A stretch of 64,000 nt of DNA from Volvox africanus. Taxonomy: Eukaryota > Chlorophyta > Chlorophyceae > Chlamydomonadales > Volvocaceae. The notes under the pieces were generated by a model that saw nothing but the letters and a program-made list of their open reading frames with translations, was not told the origin of the DNA and searched no databases. The position numbers were made by a program, and so were the translations under genes. Positions 1-10,243 of the stretch are shown in pieces (the first letter of the stretch is position 1; each line of letters opens with the position of its first letter). Location of the stretch: the NCBI GenBank assembly GCA_030268105.1, contig BSDZ01000043.1, forward strand, positions 39,343 through 103,342, in the 5' to 3' direction.

Positions 1-411
1 CACTTGAGATCGAAATCCAGTGAGACCTGTACTGCACATTGGTATCGCGACGTGATAGGTGCGAGGACGGCTGCCTAGAGACCGAAGTCGGCTTGACACT
101 AATTTGGGTCAAGTACTCGTGTACTTAACTCGGTCTGATTCTGATATATACGTTTTACTCATTTATTATCGGCCTGAGCTATTCCAGCATAGCATTCCCA
201 GCCGGATGATGAACGCTGCCCGCGGGGTCTGACGGCAGACTCCTAATTTGCAGCTGAAGATCATTGTAAGTTGAATCTTTCCTTATTGATAAGCCTTCCG
301 CTGTCACGTTGCTTGCACTGAAGTGTCTTACTGTTCGTAAGCACCATGCACGTGTAGCTAATACTCAGACGTGCAGATTCAGTGCATGGTTGAAGAAGGA
401 AGGATACAACA
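1..411 (+). mobile_element. Family B LTR, 3' half (5' part outside window)
   Basis: Nearly identical to the 3' half of the complete family B LTR at 44800-45620 and ends with the same GGATACAACA terminus at 411. It contains the palindrome AAGTACTCGTGTACTT found in the other copies. The window begins inside it. Confidence 0.85.
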
Positions 412-884
412 AATTTGGTATCGAGACAGGTTCGTTGCCTGACTGCCTAATGATGCTTGATCGGAAGTAAGTTCTTTCTAGGACGACTGTTGACGATGGG
501 CGACGTAGCCCACTAGACATTATCGCCGAAGAACTTGTCCACGCTATATCAGATACTGTTGCTTCCAAATTGTGATTGCTTTTATACCTTTGTAGTTTAC
601 TGCAATTGTGGTGTGAGCCTTCGCTCTGAGTTGCAGGTGAAACTTGTGGTCTGGCACCGCTCGCGATAGCTTCTGGTTACAACTTGCGTTCTAATCAGCT
701 GGAGGCTTTGATTGCACGGACTACAGGGGCCATATCTACTCGAAGCCTGCAAGAGTATTGTCGGTGTGCTGACCAAATTGTTTGTACTCTTGTGCTAGAT
801 TCGTGTGAATCGCTTGCACACTTGCTTTAGAATTATGTGCATCGTTTATTGTCACGCAATTTGAATATATTGGTCAGTGTTCCA
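412..884 (+). mobile_element. Family B 5' leader (PBS and leader coding remnant)
   Basis: Starts directly after the LTR with AATTTGGTATCGAGACAGG, a primer-binding-like site shared with family A. It then carries a decayed leader peptide related to that of family A (ending ...SDTVASKL then a stop; the initiator ATG position reads AGG). A second leader segment follows, related to family A ALLAAATETGF. Homology to the copy at 45621-46096 stops at about 884, where the sequence switches to a minus-strand family A pol. Confidence 0.7.
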
Positions 885-2750
885 CCGGTGGCCGACACAA
901 TGTGGCCCAAATATTCCACCTGAGGCTGCGCCCAAAAGCATTTGGCGCGTTTAGCAAACAATTGCTCCCGCCTCATAACGTCGAGCACGAGCCGAAGATG
1001 CTCCAAATGCTCCTCGCGCGTCTTAGAATAAACCAAGATGTCATCCAGGTAGCAAACAACGAACCTGTCGATAAACGGCCTAAACATTCGGTCCATAACC
1101 GCCTGAAACGTTGCAGGGGCATTAGTCAAACCAAACGATAGGACCGTATACTCAAAGTGACCGAAGGGCGTCCGAAAAGCGGTTTTCGGAATATCAGAGG
1201 CAGCGATGCGGATCTGATTATAGCCCTGTTGCAAGTCAATCGAGGAAAAATAAGCCGATCCCTTCAGCTTATCCAACAGGTCGTCAACGCGTGGCAAAGG
1301 GTAGCGATTTTTCACCGTACTCGCATTCAACCCCCGGTAATCGATGCACATGCGCAAGGTCCCATCCTTCTTACCGACAAACAAAATCGGTGCAGAATAC
1401 AGGGATGTGCTGGGGCGTATCATACCCTTCGCGAGCAAATCCGTCACCTGGCGCTTTACCTCGTCCAGCTCCAATGGACTCAACCTGTACATTGGCCGGG
1501 CCGTAGGCTGTGCTCCAGGCATGAGAGGGATTGTGTGATCAACAGGACGCATAGGTGGTAGGCCAGGGATATCTTTAAAGACGTCCTCATACTGCGACAG
1601 TAGGGCCTCAACCTCAGGATCCACAGAAATCTGCGCGGTGGTGGCACAACAGCCCACCCGCGGCCTCAAAAGCAGTCCGTGGGCACCCTTCCGTAACAAA
1701 CGGACAGCTTCCTTACGCCCGACTAGCTCTGGTTCGATTTGCGCTGCCATTGCGGTCACAGCGAAATTAACCATAGGCACCGCCTCAGCTTCGCCCTCCT
1801 TTGGTGTGACATGTTCGAACGACAGGAAAGGTACCTTAATCGACAGAGTACCCTTGTACATATGCAGGGTTGCGGTCTCCATGTCGATGCGCGTGCGGTA
1901 CTGTCATAATGTCGAGGACCCCATTATGTACGGTGCAGTCTCTGCTAAGCCCTGCAGCACGTACGGCCGGGCCACAACACGCAAAGGGCCTATCGATAGG
2001 CTAAGGGTAATCCTGCCCACGATGGGATGCTTACCCCCGTCAGCAAGGGTAACCTGTGGACAATCAGACGACTCTGGGGTCAACCCCAGCGCATTCACCT
2101 CTGCGACAGAGATGAAGTCGTCGCTGGCACCGGTGTCAACAAGTGCCTTCAGAGTACGGCCATTCAAACCGATCTGAACCACTGGGACATGGTTATCTGC
2201 GAGCGACTGCCCAGCAGATAACGTTAGGTGGGTCCGTAACCTACGGCACCCTCATCAGGAGCTTCGTACCAAACGTCAACCGAGTAGGATGTGCCTGGCC
2301 ACGGAGCCAGCATACCCTCCCGATCCACACCGTTAAACAAAACGGTGCCCGGCTCGAACCGGTGGACACGCCGCATACCCCTTAACGATGCCTCTGCCTT
2401 GCGCCGACAGAAAGCGGGGAGTAATACACATGCGGCGGTGCCTGGATATTGACGCCTACATCTCCTATAAACGGCCAACTGTTCCGACATCTCACGCAGA
2501 GACGAGGGGATGAACTTTTGTTCATCCACGTGGTTAGACAGATCGATAGACGACAGGGGACGGCGAGGTGCAAACAAATTACACAACGGATCGAAGCAGA
2601 GAAGTCCCGTGCGTCCGTCAAGCGTGATGCGTCGCGCAATGACTCGCTCAATGTGTCCAAGTACGCAAGGCAACAATGCCTTCACGGCTGGCCGTAAGGA
2701 TGACCACCGACCACGCGTTAGTTCAGAAATCCCGGGCGGTGCCCCCTCCA
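885..2750 (-). pseudogene. pol: Ty3/gypsy pol fragment, element A1 (MTase-like segment, protease, RT)
   Basis: Read on the minus strand from about 2750 down to 885. A segment between gag and protease comes first, then a retropepsin with the DTGASDDF active site (near 2120), then reverse transcriptase with [11 protein letters not shown] and the catalytic YLDD box (near 1040). Coding is split over three frames (2224-2886, 1904-2182, 885-1882), so it is not functional as read. The 3' remainder (RNase H, integrase, chromodomain) is missing because the element is truncated at 885 against a family B leader. A 7-bp deletion removed the UAG that separates gag and pol in other copies. Confidence 0.85.
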
Positions 2751-3998
2751 CAGGAACCCGGGCAAGGTCGGCTGAGGTACAAACGGCGGCAGTAACGGGC
2801 AATCCTTCGTAGGATGACTCTCCGCGCACCGTAGACAAACATTGGCCGCTTTCCGACGTTCGAACTCGGAATGATTGCAATTCCATTTTGGCATAAACGA
2901 GTCATCCGTGCGAGTCCGCTTCGCATTGGGGTCAGAGCGCTGTGCGGCTGCCGACGACGGCGCACCACCACGCTTCCTGCTCTTAGCCGGGTCCGAGCTC
3001 GGACCTGCTCCTCCTGACCCGCGGACACCCGAGCTAGCGCCCCCGCGCGCCTGGCGTTGCCGGTTGCTGCGTCGCGTCGCGGCAGTAGGTGTGGGGCGGG
3101 TCGCTCCGAGTTCCTGGTCGAGAGCTACAGCTTCCCCAAGCGGATCCTGCACTTGCACGGCATTTGCACGAGGGGCAGACTTGACTTCTTCCTCACCGGC
3201 AAGGAGTCGTATCTCCGTACCCTTAGCAAAAGTGACCAAGGCATCATACGACTTGATCGGCACCCCAGCCAAGTCAGTAGCGCACCATTTAGCCTAAAGG
3301 TTTGTCAGGCCTCGCTTAAACCAAAAGACACGCTCGGTTTCGGTGAGATCAGCAATGGGGGTCACAAGTGCTTCGAAGCGTGACTGGTACGCAGGTACAT
3401 TTTCACCCCGACGCATGTGGTAGCTACCGGCTGCCAAAACCTTACGAGCCTCCACATCACGTGCTTGAACCTCAGTAGCGAACCGTGCGAGCAAAGCGGC
3501 GATCATCTCGTCAAAAGTATAGTCGCCCTGGGCGGTGGTCCATTCGCGATACCAGTCCTTCGCTGAGCCCTCGAGGGTGTTACCAACGAAGAGACACCTG
3601 ATACCATCATTATCGCCACCTTGAACAGCCTGGAGATACTTTTTAGCGTCACGCACGTACGCACGAGTTGCATCGGCTATGCTAGGTCCTGGTGTCTTTT
3701 CAGTCAGCGAGATATTGAGCCTAGGAACGGGAATTGACAATCTCATCACCTCAGGGATGTCATCATGCCCTCGAGCTTGAGGTAATGGCAGAACCCTTGG
3801 TCCAGCAGTGTTGTCCATATTCGTATTAACTGCTGAATGCGGCACAATTAAGTGAGCAGGGGTCTGAAGGACAAAGGGCTCTTGAGTGGCTCGCGTGCCA
3901 ACAGTCTCAAGACCTCTATCCGGCGCTCTAGCAGCCACAACAAAATCGGGTTGGCTAGCTAAGCTAGTGTGCGGCGTATCGTCACGTTCCACGGACAT
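2718..3998 (-). pseudogene. gag: Gag of element A1, frameshifted
   Basis: Starts at an ATG (3996-3998) with MSVERDD. A capsid-like region follows (YVRDAKKYLQAV, LFVGNTLEGSAKDWY), then a basic S/G/R-rich stretch and a zinc knuckle of the form CX2CX3HX4C. The frame breaks at about 3295 and resumes in 2718-3272. Compared with element A2, the UAG context at the gag end is replaced by a 7-bp deletion (near 2785), so gag runs on to a TAA about 20 codons later and overlaps the pol frame by about 170 nt. Confidence 0.85.
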
Positions 3999-4464
3999 GG
4001 AACACGAAGTGATACCCTAGGTTTGCGTAACAGAAGCCGACTTCTATCGCAAAGGCAAGAGTACAAAGCGATTTGGTGAGCCTACCGACAGTACTCTTGA
4101 GAAGATTCAGTAAACTCAGCAAGTACTTGCCCAGCTGAGTCCTGATCTCCGTAGTTTGGGCGATGAGAGTCGCCAACTGGTCCGGACGAAAGCCGGTCTC
4201 AGTCACCGCGGCAAGCAATGCCGGTGCACTGAGATTACCTGCGACTCAGAGCGTACACTTACACAACAAGTGCAGCAATCTAAGCAAAAGCAATTAAACA
4301 ATTACAAACCGGAAGCGGCGGCGTCCAAAACGGCGCGGCCTAGGTCTTCGGCAAAAGTATCTAGCGGTCCTCGTGGTTCGTCGCTGGAACTCGCCATAGA
4401 AAGAACCTACTTCCGATTAGACAAAGGGAGACAGTTAGGCAACGAACCTGTCTCGATACCAATT
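3999..4464 (-). other. 5' leader of element A1 (PBS, leader peptide)
   Basis: Lies between LTR and gag. It holds the PBS-like TTGGTATCGAGACAGG next to the LTR (about 4446-4462) and the leader reading frame (MASSSDEPRGP-type, with the ATG mutated to ATA here). The second leader segment ALLAAVTETGFRPDQ follows. Confidence 0.7.
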
Positions 4465-5296
4465 TGTTGTACCTCTCCTTCGTGTTTGCACATAAGTATC
4501 TGCGCGTCTGAAGGCTTTGGACACCGATGCGCGAGCACTTGCAAGTACAACAAGGCAAGCGCGAGCAAACAGAGACAGCGGAAGACTTCAAGACAAGAAG
4601 AGATATAACTTACAGTCTTACAGATCGGTGCGGTGCAATGGACGTAATCGCCGTCAGCGCCGGAAGCAAGCAATCATCACGCGGCGGTGATAAGCGAAGT
4701 TTAGGCTTAGCTCGGGCTAAGTAGAGTAGCGTATAGCAATGATAATGTAGAACACACGAGTGTTCTCCGGTGTCGAATATCTTATCTTGCTTAGCCGTCC
4801 TCGCATCTGTTATACTCGTAGCATCGCAATGCCGTACGATTCACACTAGGAGGCCGATCCTAAGTGTGACAACCCTACTGCGTATAGGCGATGTCCAAGC
4901 ATAACAACGTATAAGCCTTTCCGGCATTCGCATGATGCAAGGGTCCGGATAACAATATCCGGTTGCAGGGCATGCATCGCGACAAGTGCGGCGCTCTCAA
5001 CGTGTGCTGTAATGAAGTAATATTATATCAAATAATATTACTTATCGTTTCGTAGCACGAGCATAATGCGCACTTCAATGATTCGGTATTTCATGCATGC
5101 TAGGCGGATTTGCCATGATGCGATGTTGCGATGGATAATGATGACATGCCAAATGCATATATAAATATATACGAATATATTTATATCATGCCAATTCATT
5201 CATATGCATTAATCGTTCATGCGTTCATCAAGATAACACTTCGCCTCGTAGGGTCGCATCGACCTACATCGGCGGGAAATGAACCGTAGCACAACA
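4465..5296 (-). mobile_element. Family A LTR, 5' LTR of element A1 (minus strand)
   Basis: 832 bp, bounded by TGTTGTGC (at 5296, minus strand) and ...GGTACAACA (at 4465). Contains the ordered palindromes described in the findings. The stem ATAAATATAT/ATATATTTAT at about 5160-5183 differs from other copies on both arms together. The flank at 5297 is protease sequence of a second family A copy, so this element landed inside another. Confidence 0.93.
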
Positions 5297-6062
5297 GATC
5301 CTGCCCACGATGGGATGCTTACCCCCGTCAGCAAGGGTAACCTGTGGACAATCATACGATTCTGGGGTCAACCCCAGCGCATTCACCTCTGCAGCAGAGA
5401 TGAAGTCGTCGCTGGCACCGGTGTCAACGAGTGCCTTCAGGGTACGGCCATTTAGACCGACCTGAATCACCGGGACACGGTTATCTACAAGCGACTGCCC
5501 AGCAGATCACGTTAGTGCTCTTTGGGCGGGTCCGTAACCACACGGAACCCTCATCAGGAGCTTCGTACCAAACGTCAACCGAGTAGGATGTGCCTGGCCA
5601 CGGAGCCAGCATACCCTCCCGATCCACACCGTTAAACAAAACGGTGCCCGGCTCGAACCGGTGGACACGCCGCATACCCCTTAACGATGCCTCTGCCTTG
5701 CACCGACAGAAAGCGGGGAGTAATACACATGCGGCGGTGCCTGGATATTGACGCCTACATCTCCTATAAACGGCCAACTGTTCCGAAATCTCACGCAGAG
5801 ATGAGGGGATGAACAAAACCACGTGGTTAGACAGATCGATAGATGACAGGGGACGGCGTGGGGTAAACAGATTACACAGCGGATCGAAGCAGAGAAGTCC
5901 CGTGCGTCCGTCAAGCGTGACGTGTCGCGCAATGACTCGCTCGATGTGTCCAAGTACGCAAGGCAACAATGCCTTCATGGCTGGTCGTAAGGATGACCAC
6001 CGACCACGTGTTAGTTCAGCAATCCCGGGTGGTGCCCCCTCCGCAGGAACCCGGGCAAACCC
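5297..6062 (-). pseudogene. pol: Pol N-terminal part of element A2
   Basis: Same frame as the upstream gag, separated only by TAG (6063-6065). It encodes the MTase-like segment (about 5500-6060) and then, after a frameshift, retropepsin with DTGASDDF (about 5420). It is cut at 5297 by the LTR of element A1; RT and everything downstream are absent from this side. Confidence 0.8.
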
Positions 6063-7304
6063 CTATTCGGGCTTAGGGCCCAACGGCGGCAGCAACGGAC
6101 AATCCTTGGTAGGATGGCTCTCCGTGCACTGTAGGCAAACATTGGCCGCTTTCTGACGTTCGAACTCGGAACGATTGCAATTCCATTTTGGCATCAACAG
6201 ATCATCCGTGCGAGTCCGCTTTGCATCGGGGTCAGGGCGCTGTGCGGCTGCCGTCGACGGCGCGCCCCCACGTTTCCTGCTCTTAGCTGGGTCCGAGCTC
6301 GGACCTGCTCTTCCTGACCCGTGGACACCTGAGCTAGCGCCCCCGCGCGCCTTGCGCTGTCTGTTGCTGTGTCGCACCGTGACAACAGATGCAGGACGAG
6401 TAGCTCCAAGTTCCTGGTCCAGAGCCACAGCTTCCCCAAGCGGATCCTGCGCTTGCACAGCATTTGCACGAGGGGTAGATTTGACTTCTTCCTCACCGGC
6501 AAGGAGTCGTACCTCTGTCCCCCTAGCAAATGTTACCAAGGCGTCGTACGACCTGAACGGCACCCCAGACAATTCAGTAGCGCACCATTTAGCCAAAAGT
6601 TTCGTTAGGCCTCGCTTAAACCAAAAGACACGCTCATTCTCGGTGAGGTCAGCGATGGGGGTCACTAGTGCTTCGAAGTGTGACTGGTATGCAGGTACAT
6701 TTTCGCCCCGACGCATGTGATATGTACCGGCTGCCAAAACCTTGCGAGCCTCAACATCACGTGCGTGCACCTCAGTAGCAAACCGTGCGAGCAGAGCGGA
6801 AATCAACTCGTCAAACGTGTAGTCAATCCGGGCGTTGGTCCATTCGTCGTACCAGTCCTTCGCCGCACCCTCGAGGGTGTTGCCAACGAAGAGACACCTG
6901 ATACCATCATTATCGCCACCATGCACCGCCTGGAGATACTTCTTAGCATCGCGCACGTACGTACGAGTTGAATCGGCTATGGTTGGGCCGGGTGTCTTAA
7001 GGTTTTCATTCAGCGAGATTTTAAGCCTAGGTACGGGAATTGTCAATCTCATCACCTCGGGAATGGCAGCATGCCCTTGCGTTTGAGGTAGAGGAAGACC
7101 CCATGGATCAGCAGCGTTGTCCATATTCGTATTAACTGCTGAACGCGGCACAATTAAGTGGGCAGGGGTCTGAAGGACAAGAGGTTCTAGAGCAGCTCGC
7201 GTGCCAACAGTCTCAAGACCTCTATCCGTAGCTCTAGCAGCCACAACAAATTCGGGTTGGCTTGCTAAGGTAGTAAGCGGCGTATCGTTGCGTCCCGCAG
7301 ACAT
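6063..7304 (-). CDS. gag: Gag polyprotein of element A2 (intact frame)
   Basis: A 413-residue uninterrupted gag, the cleanest in the window. It begins at ATG with MSAGRNDTP. Residues of about 110-270 form the capsid-like region (YVRDAKKYLQAV, LFVGNTLEGAAKDWY, YHMRRGENVPAYQS). A basic, S/G/R/P-rich region follows, and a zinc knuckle CX2CX3HX4C lies near the end. It forms the virus-like particle and binds element RNA. It stops at TAG (6063-6065), and pol continues in the same frame, followed by a CCCGGG...CCCGGG hairpin starting 7 nt downstream. That arrangement suggests readthrough. Protein divergence from the other A copies is clearly higher, marking an older or separate sublineage. Confidence 0.9.
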   Translation of the reverse strand: MSAGRNDTPLTTLASQPEFVVAARATDRGLETVGTRAALEPLVLQTPAHLIVPRSAVNTNMDNAADPWGLPLPQTQGHAAIPEVMRLTIPVPRLKISLNENLKTPGPTIADSTRTYVRDAKKYLQAVHGGDNDGIRCLFVGNTLEGAAKDWYDEWTNARIDYTFDELISALLARFATEVHARDVEARKVLAAGTYHMRRGENVPAYQSHFEALVTPIADLTENERVFWFKRGLTKLLAKWCATELSGVPFRSYDALVTFARGTEVRLLAGEEEVKSTPRANAVQAQDPLGEAVALDQELGATRPASVVTVRHSNRQRKARGGASSGVHGSGRAGPSSDPAKSRKRGGAPSTAAAQRPDPDAKRTRTDDLLMPKWNCNRSEFERQKAANVCLQCTESHPTKDCPLLPPLGPKPE

Positions 7305-7776
7305 GGAACACGAGACAATACCCTAAGCTTGCATAGTAGAAGACGACTTCTACCGCAAAGTCAAAGCTAGAGTACAAAACGATTCGGTGAGCCTACCGAT
7401 AGTACTCTTGAGGATATTTAGCAAATTCAGCAAGCATTTGCCCAGCTGAGTTCGAATCTCCGTAGTTTGAGCGATAAGAATCTCCAACTGGTCCGGGCGC
7501 AAGCCGGTCTCAGTCCTTGCGGCAAGCAATGCCGGAGCACTGAGATTACCTGCGACTCAGAGCGTACACTTACACAACAAGTGCAGCAATTTAGACCAAA
7601 GCAATCAAAACAATTACAAACTGGAAGCAGCGGCGTCCAACACGGCGCGGCCCAGGTCTTCGGTGAAGGTATCTAGCGGTCCACGTGGTTCATCGCTGGT
7701 ACTCGCCATGGAAAGAACCTACTTCCGATTTGACACAAAGAGACAGTTAGGCAACGAACCTGTCTCGATACCAATT
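7305..7776 (-). other. 5' leader of element A2
   Basis: PBS-like TTGGTATCGAGACAGG adjoins the LTR. The leader frame begins MASTSDEPRGPLDTF (ATG near 7710), and the second leader segment follows. Confidence 0.7.
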
Positions 7777-8580
7777 TGTTGTACCTCTCCTTTGGGTTTG
7801 CTCATAAGTATCTGCGCGTCTGAAGACTTTTGATACCGATGCGCGAGCACTTGCAAGTACAGCAAGGCAATCGAGAGCAAACAAAGACAGCGGAAGACTT
7901 CAAGATGAAGAGAGATATAACTTACAATCTTACAGACCGAAGCAATGCAATGGACGTGATCGCCGTCAGCGCCGGAAGTAAGCAATCATCACGCGGCGGT
8001 GACAAGCGAAGTTCAGGCTTAGCTCGGGCTAAGTATAAGAGCGATTAGCAATAATAATGTTGAACACAGAAAAAAAATGTCTTATCTTGCTTAGCCGTCC
8101 TCGCATCTGTTATACTCGTAGCATCGCAATGCCGTACGATTCACACTAGGAGGCCGATCCTAAGTGTGACAACCCTACTGCGTATAGGTGATGTTCATGT
8201 ATAACAACCGATAAGCCTTTCCAGCATTCGCATGATGCAAGGGTCCGAATAACGATATTCGGTTGCAAGGCATGTATTGCGACGAGTGCGGCGTTCCCGA
8301 CGTACGCTACAATGAAGTAATATTATATCAAATAATATTACTTATCGTTCCATAGCACGAGCATAATGCGCGCTTTGATTATTCATGCATGTTAGGCGGA
8401 TCAGCCATGATGCGATGTCGCAGTGTATAATGGTAACATGCCAAACATATATAAATGTATGCAAATACATTTATGTCATGCAAGTTCATTCATATGCATC
8501 GATCATTCATCAAGTTAGCTCATCGCCTTGTAGCGTCGCATTGACCTACGCATTGGCGGGAAATGAACCGTAGCACAACA
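7777..8580 (-). mobile_element. Family A LTR, 5' LTR of element A2 (minus strand)
   Basis: 804 bp with termini TGTTGTGC (8580) and TACAACA (7777). The boundary to unrelated sequence at 8581 is sharp and interrupts the 3' side of the Josephin-like reading frame. The last residues of that frame are therefore LTR-encoded. Confidence 0.93.
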
Positions 8581-9428
8581 TATTGCACCAGGTTCACGTG
8601 GCCACGTCGCGTTTTCGTCACTGAGTTCCACTGGTTGCGGTTGCAGAGAGTCGTGGATGTACCACCGGTCCTTGTGTTTTCGTACCTTGTGATTGCATGA
8701 CCTGTGAGGTGTACGAGGAAGCCCCAGTTGCGTGCGTGTTCTGGCAGTTGGTGTAGTACGCTGCTTAACGTCACATTGGGTTTTATTTCCTGTCCACTCC
8801 CTATGGAGGCAACATGCAGGTGTGCGGAGTCATTTCTTTGCTGTGCAGTTCGCACCGGCACGTTGTAGCGTAGGTACGGATTGATTGCCAGCGTTGAGAA
8901 GTTGCCTGTGTTTTGGTTGTGGGTTAGTCGCCATGTGGCGGCTGCATTGTGGAGTTCCGGGTCAGCCATGTGTTGCAGCATTATATGACAGTATTGCAGT
9001 ACGTGCTGTGGGTCGATGTATGGTCCCCGTAGTAGGTTGTTTATGGTGTGGATCATGCAGAGCTCTTTCTGCTGTTGCTCGTGGTAAAGGGTGTCATCTG
9101 GGTTGTGCGGGTTTGTCATTATCGGCCATGTGACTTGTTTTGATGGGGCCCCGGGCCCTGTTAGCCGCCACACTCGTGTGTTGCTAAGGGGATGGGGTCG
9201 CTCGGTTCGCATGGTTTCATCTTGTGGGCCCACACATTGGGTGCTTTCCGTTCCTTCAGGGTGTCCCTCTATCCCTGGAGCGGAGTCTCTATCCCAACAG
9301 GCAATCATTATCAGTGTAACGATGAGGATTATTGTGGCACCAAATATCGTGTTCTGTGGTATCGCCAAGCCGGCTATCAGATAGATGTGTATCAGCCAGC
9401 TTGCATGTCCCTTTAGCCCTTCAGGCCT
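8581..9428 (-). CDS. Membrane-anchored Josephin-type cysteine peptidase (3' end cut by LTR)
   Basis: The frame is open on the minus strand from 9428 and has no early ATG: the apparent start at 9368 is TTG. About 40 strongly hydrophobic residues at the N-terminus (ATIILIVTLIMIACW) give one or two membrane spans. A linker follows, then a Josephin-like domain. LYHEQQQKELCMIHTINNLL carries the oxyanion Gln and catalytic Cys, GNFSTLAI matches the middle helix, and GFLVHLTGHAITRYE supplies the catalytic His. Known Josephins (ataxin-3, JOSD1/2) hydrolyse ubiquitin and are not membrane anchored at the N-terminus. The domain assignment is by eye from these motifs. The 5' end overlaps the preceding membrane-protein frame by 16 nt in the -1 relation. 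The 3' end is lost to the element A2 insertion at 8581. It could be a peptidase of a virus-like polyprotein or of a mobile element. Confidence 0.6.
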
Positions 9429-10153
9429 TTACCAATTGCGGGGATACTGATCGACAGAATGGAGGCCGTTGGGGCTGCTGTGGCCAGCTGTACACATAGT
9501 GTGACCAGTGTGGCTGCTGACACCATTATCTGCCTAGTCGCCGATGGGTGCTGACCTGCCCACTTGATTGTTTCAGCAGCATAGATTGCGCAGGCGAGAG
9601 CAAGGTCTCTTGCTACGGGTACGGCGCTGGCTGCTATTCGTGTAGTGAAGTGTCGTAAAACCCAAATCAGTCCAACTGTTAGTAATGTTAAATGGATGGC
9701 TAAGTCCAGTGGTCTCAGTGCTACTGCACAGGCGAGGGGCACTGACAGCATAGCCGCAAGTAGGATCGTGTTGCCTGTCTGTTGCATGGATCTCCCTTTG
9801 CTTCGGTTCCACTGTCTTGCTGCTCTATTGACTTTGTAGAGTGCATACGTTACCCCAAGGCCGGCAATGATACTGTACCCAATGAGGATCGTAATTTCGA
9901 GATCGTACAGCAGTGCTTTGATGGTATGGGAAATTAGGTGCCCACCTGCGCGCATTACATCCCCTGGCAGGTGCACCCCAGTCAGTGTGCTTCTTCCCCG
10001 CATAAGATAAGGCAGAAAGGCTTTCCGGATGCCATGTGATGCGATCCATGGGCTAGCCAATCCAAGCATCGTCCCTGCAGTCAAAGATGGCGAGTTCTGG
10101 TGTGTGTAATGCACTTGTGGGGCATTCACTGTACGACAAAGGTTGTCCAGCAT
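9413..10153 (-). CDS. Multi-span membrane protein, unrecognised
   Basis: 246 codons from an ATG at 10151-10153 to TAA at 9413-9415. Four to five hydrophobic segments are visible (ITILIGYSIIAGLGVTYALY, ILLAAMLSVPLACAVAL, LAIHLTLLTVGLIWVL, MVSAATLVTLCVQL). The ATG is directly preceded by TGA, and the frame upstream is the same one as the 231-codon secreted-protein frame. The 29 codons between the two TGA stops are open. The simplest reading is one former coding region with two Trp-to-stop type changes. I do not recognise the family. Tight spacing, shared strand and lack of introns suggest a polyprotein-like organisation with its neighbours. Confidence 0.55.
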   Translation of the reverse strand: MLDNLCRTVNAPQVHYTHQNSPSLTAGTMLGLASPWIASHGIRKAFLPYLMRGRSTLTGVHLPGDVMRAGGHLISHTIKALLYDLEITILIGYSIIAGLGVTYALYKVNRAARQWNRSKGRSMQQTGNTILLAAMLSVPLACAVALRPLDLAIHLTLLTVGLIWVLRHFTTRIAASAVPVARDLALACAIYAAETIKWAGQHPSATRQIMVSAATLVTLCVQLATAAPTASILSISIPAIGKGLKG

Positions 10154-10243
10154 TCAACCAGCAACGTTCACACCTCCTTGGGCTGTGACCTTGATGTCAG
10201 GTGGTTGTTTGATGGATCTCCTTAGATGTCCCCATAATCCTAT

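Noticed and set aside
1157..1561. Plus-strand frames opposite the RT (also 36631-37035)
   Set aside because: Antisense shadows of pol; they repeat wherever pol does and show no protein features.
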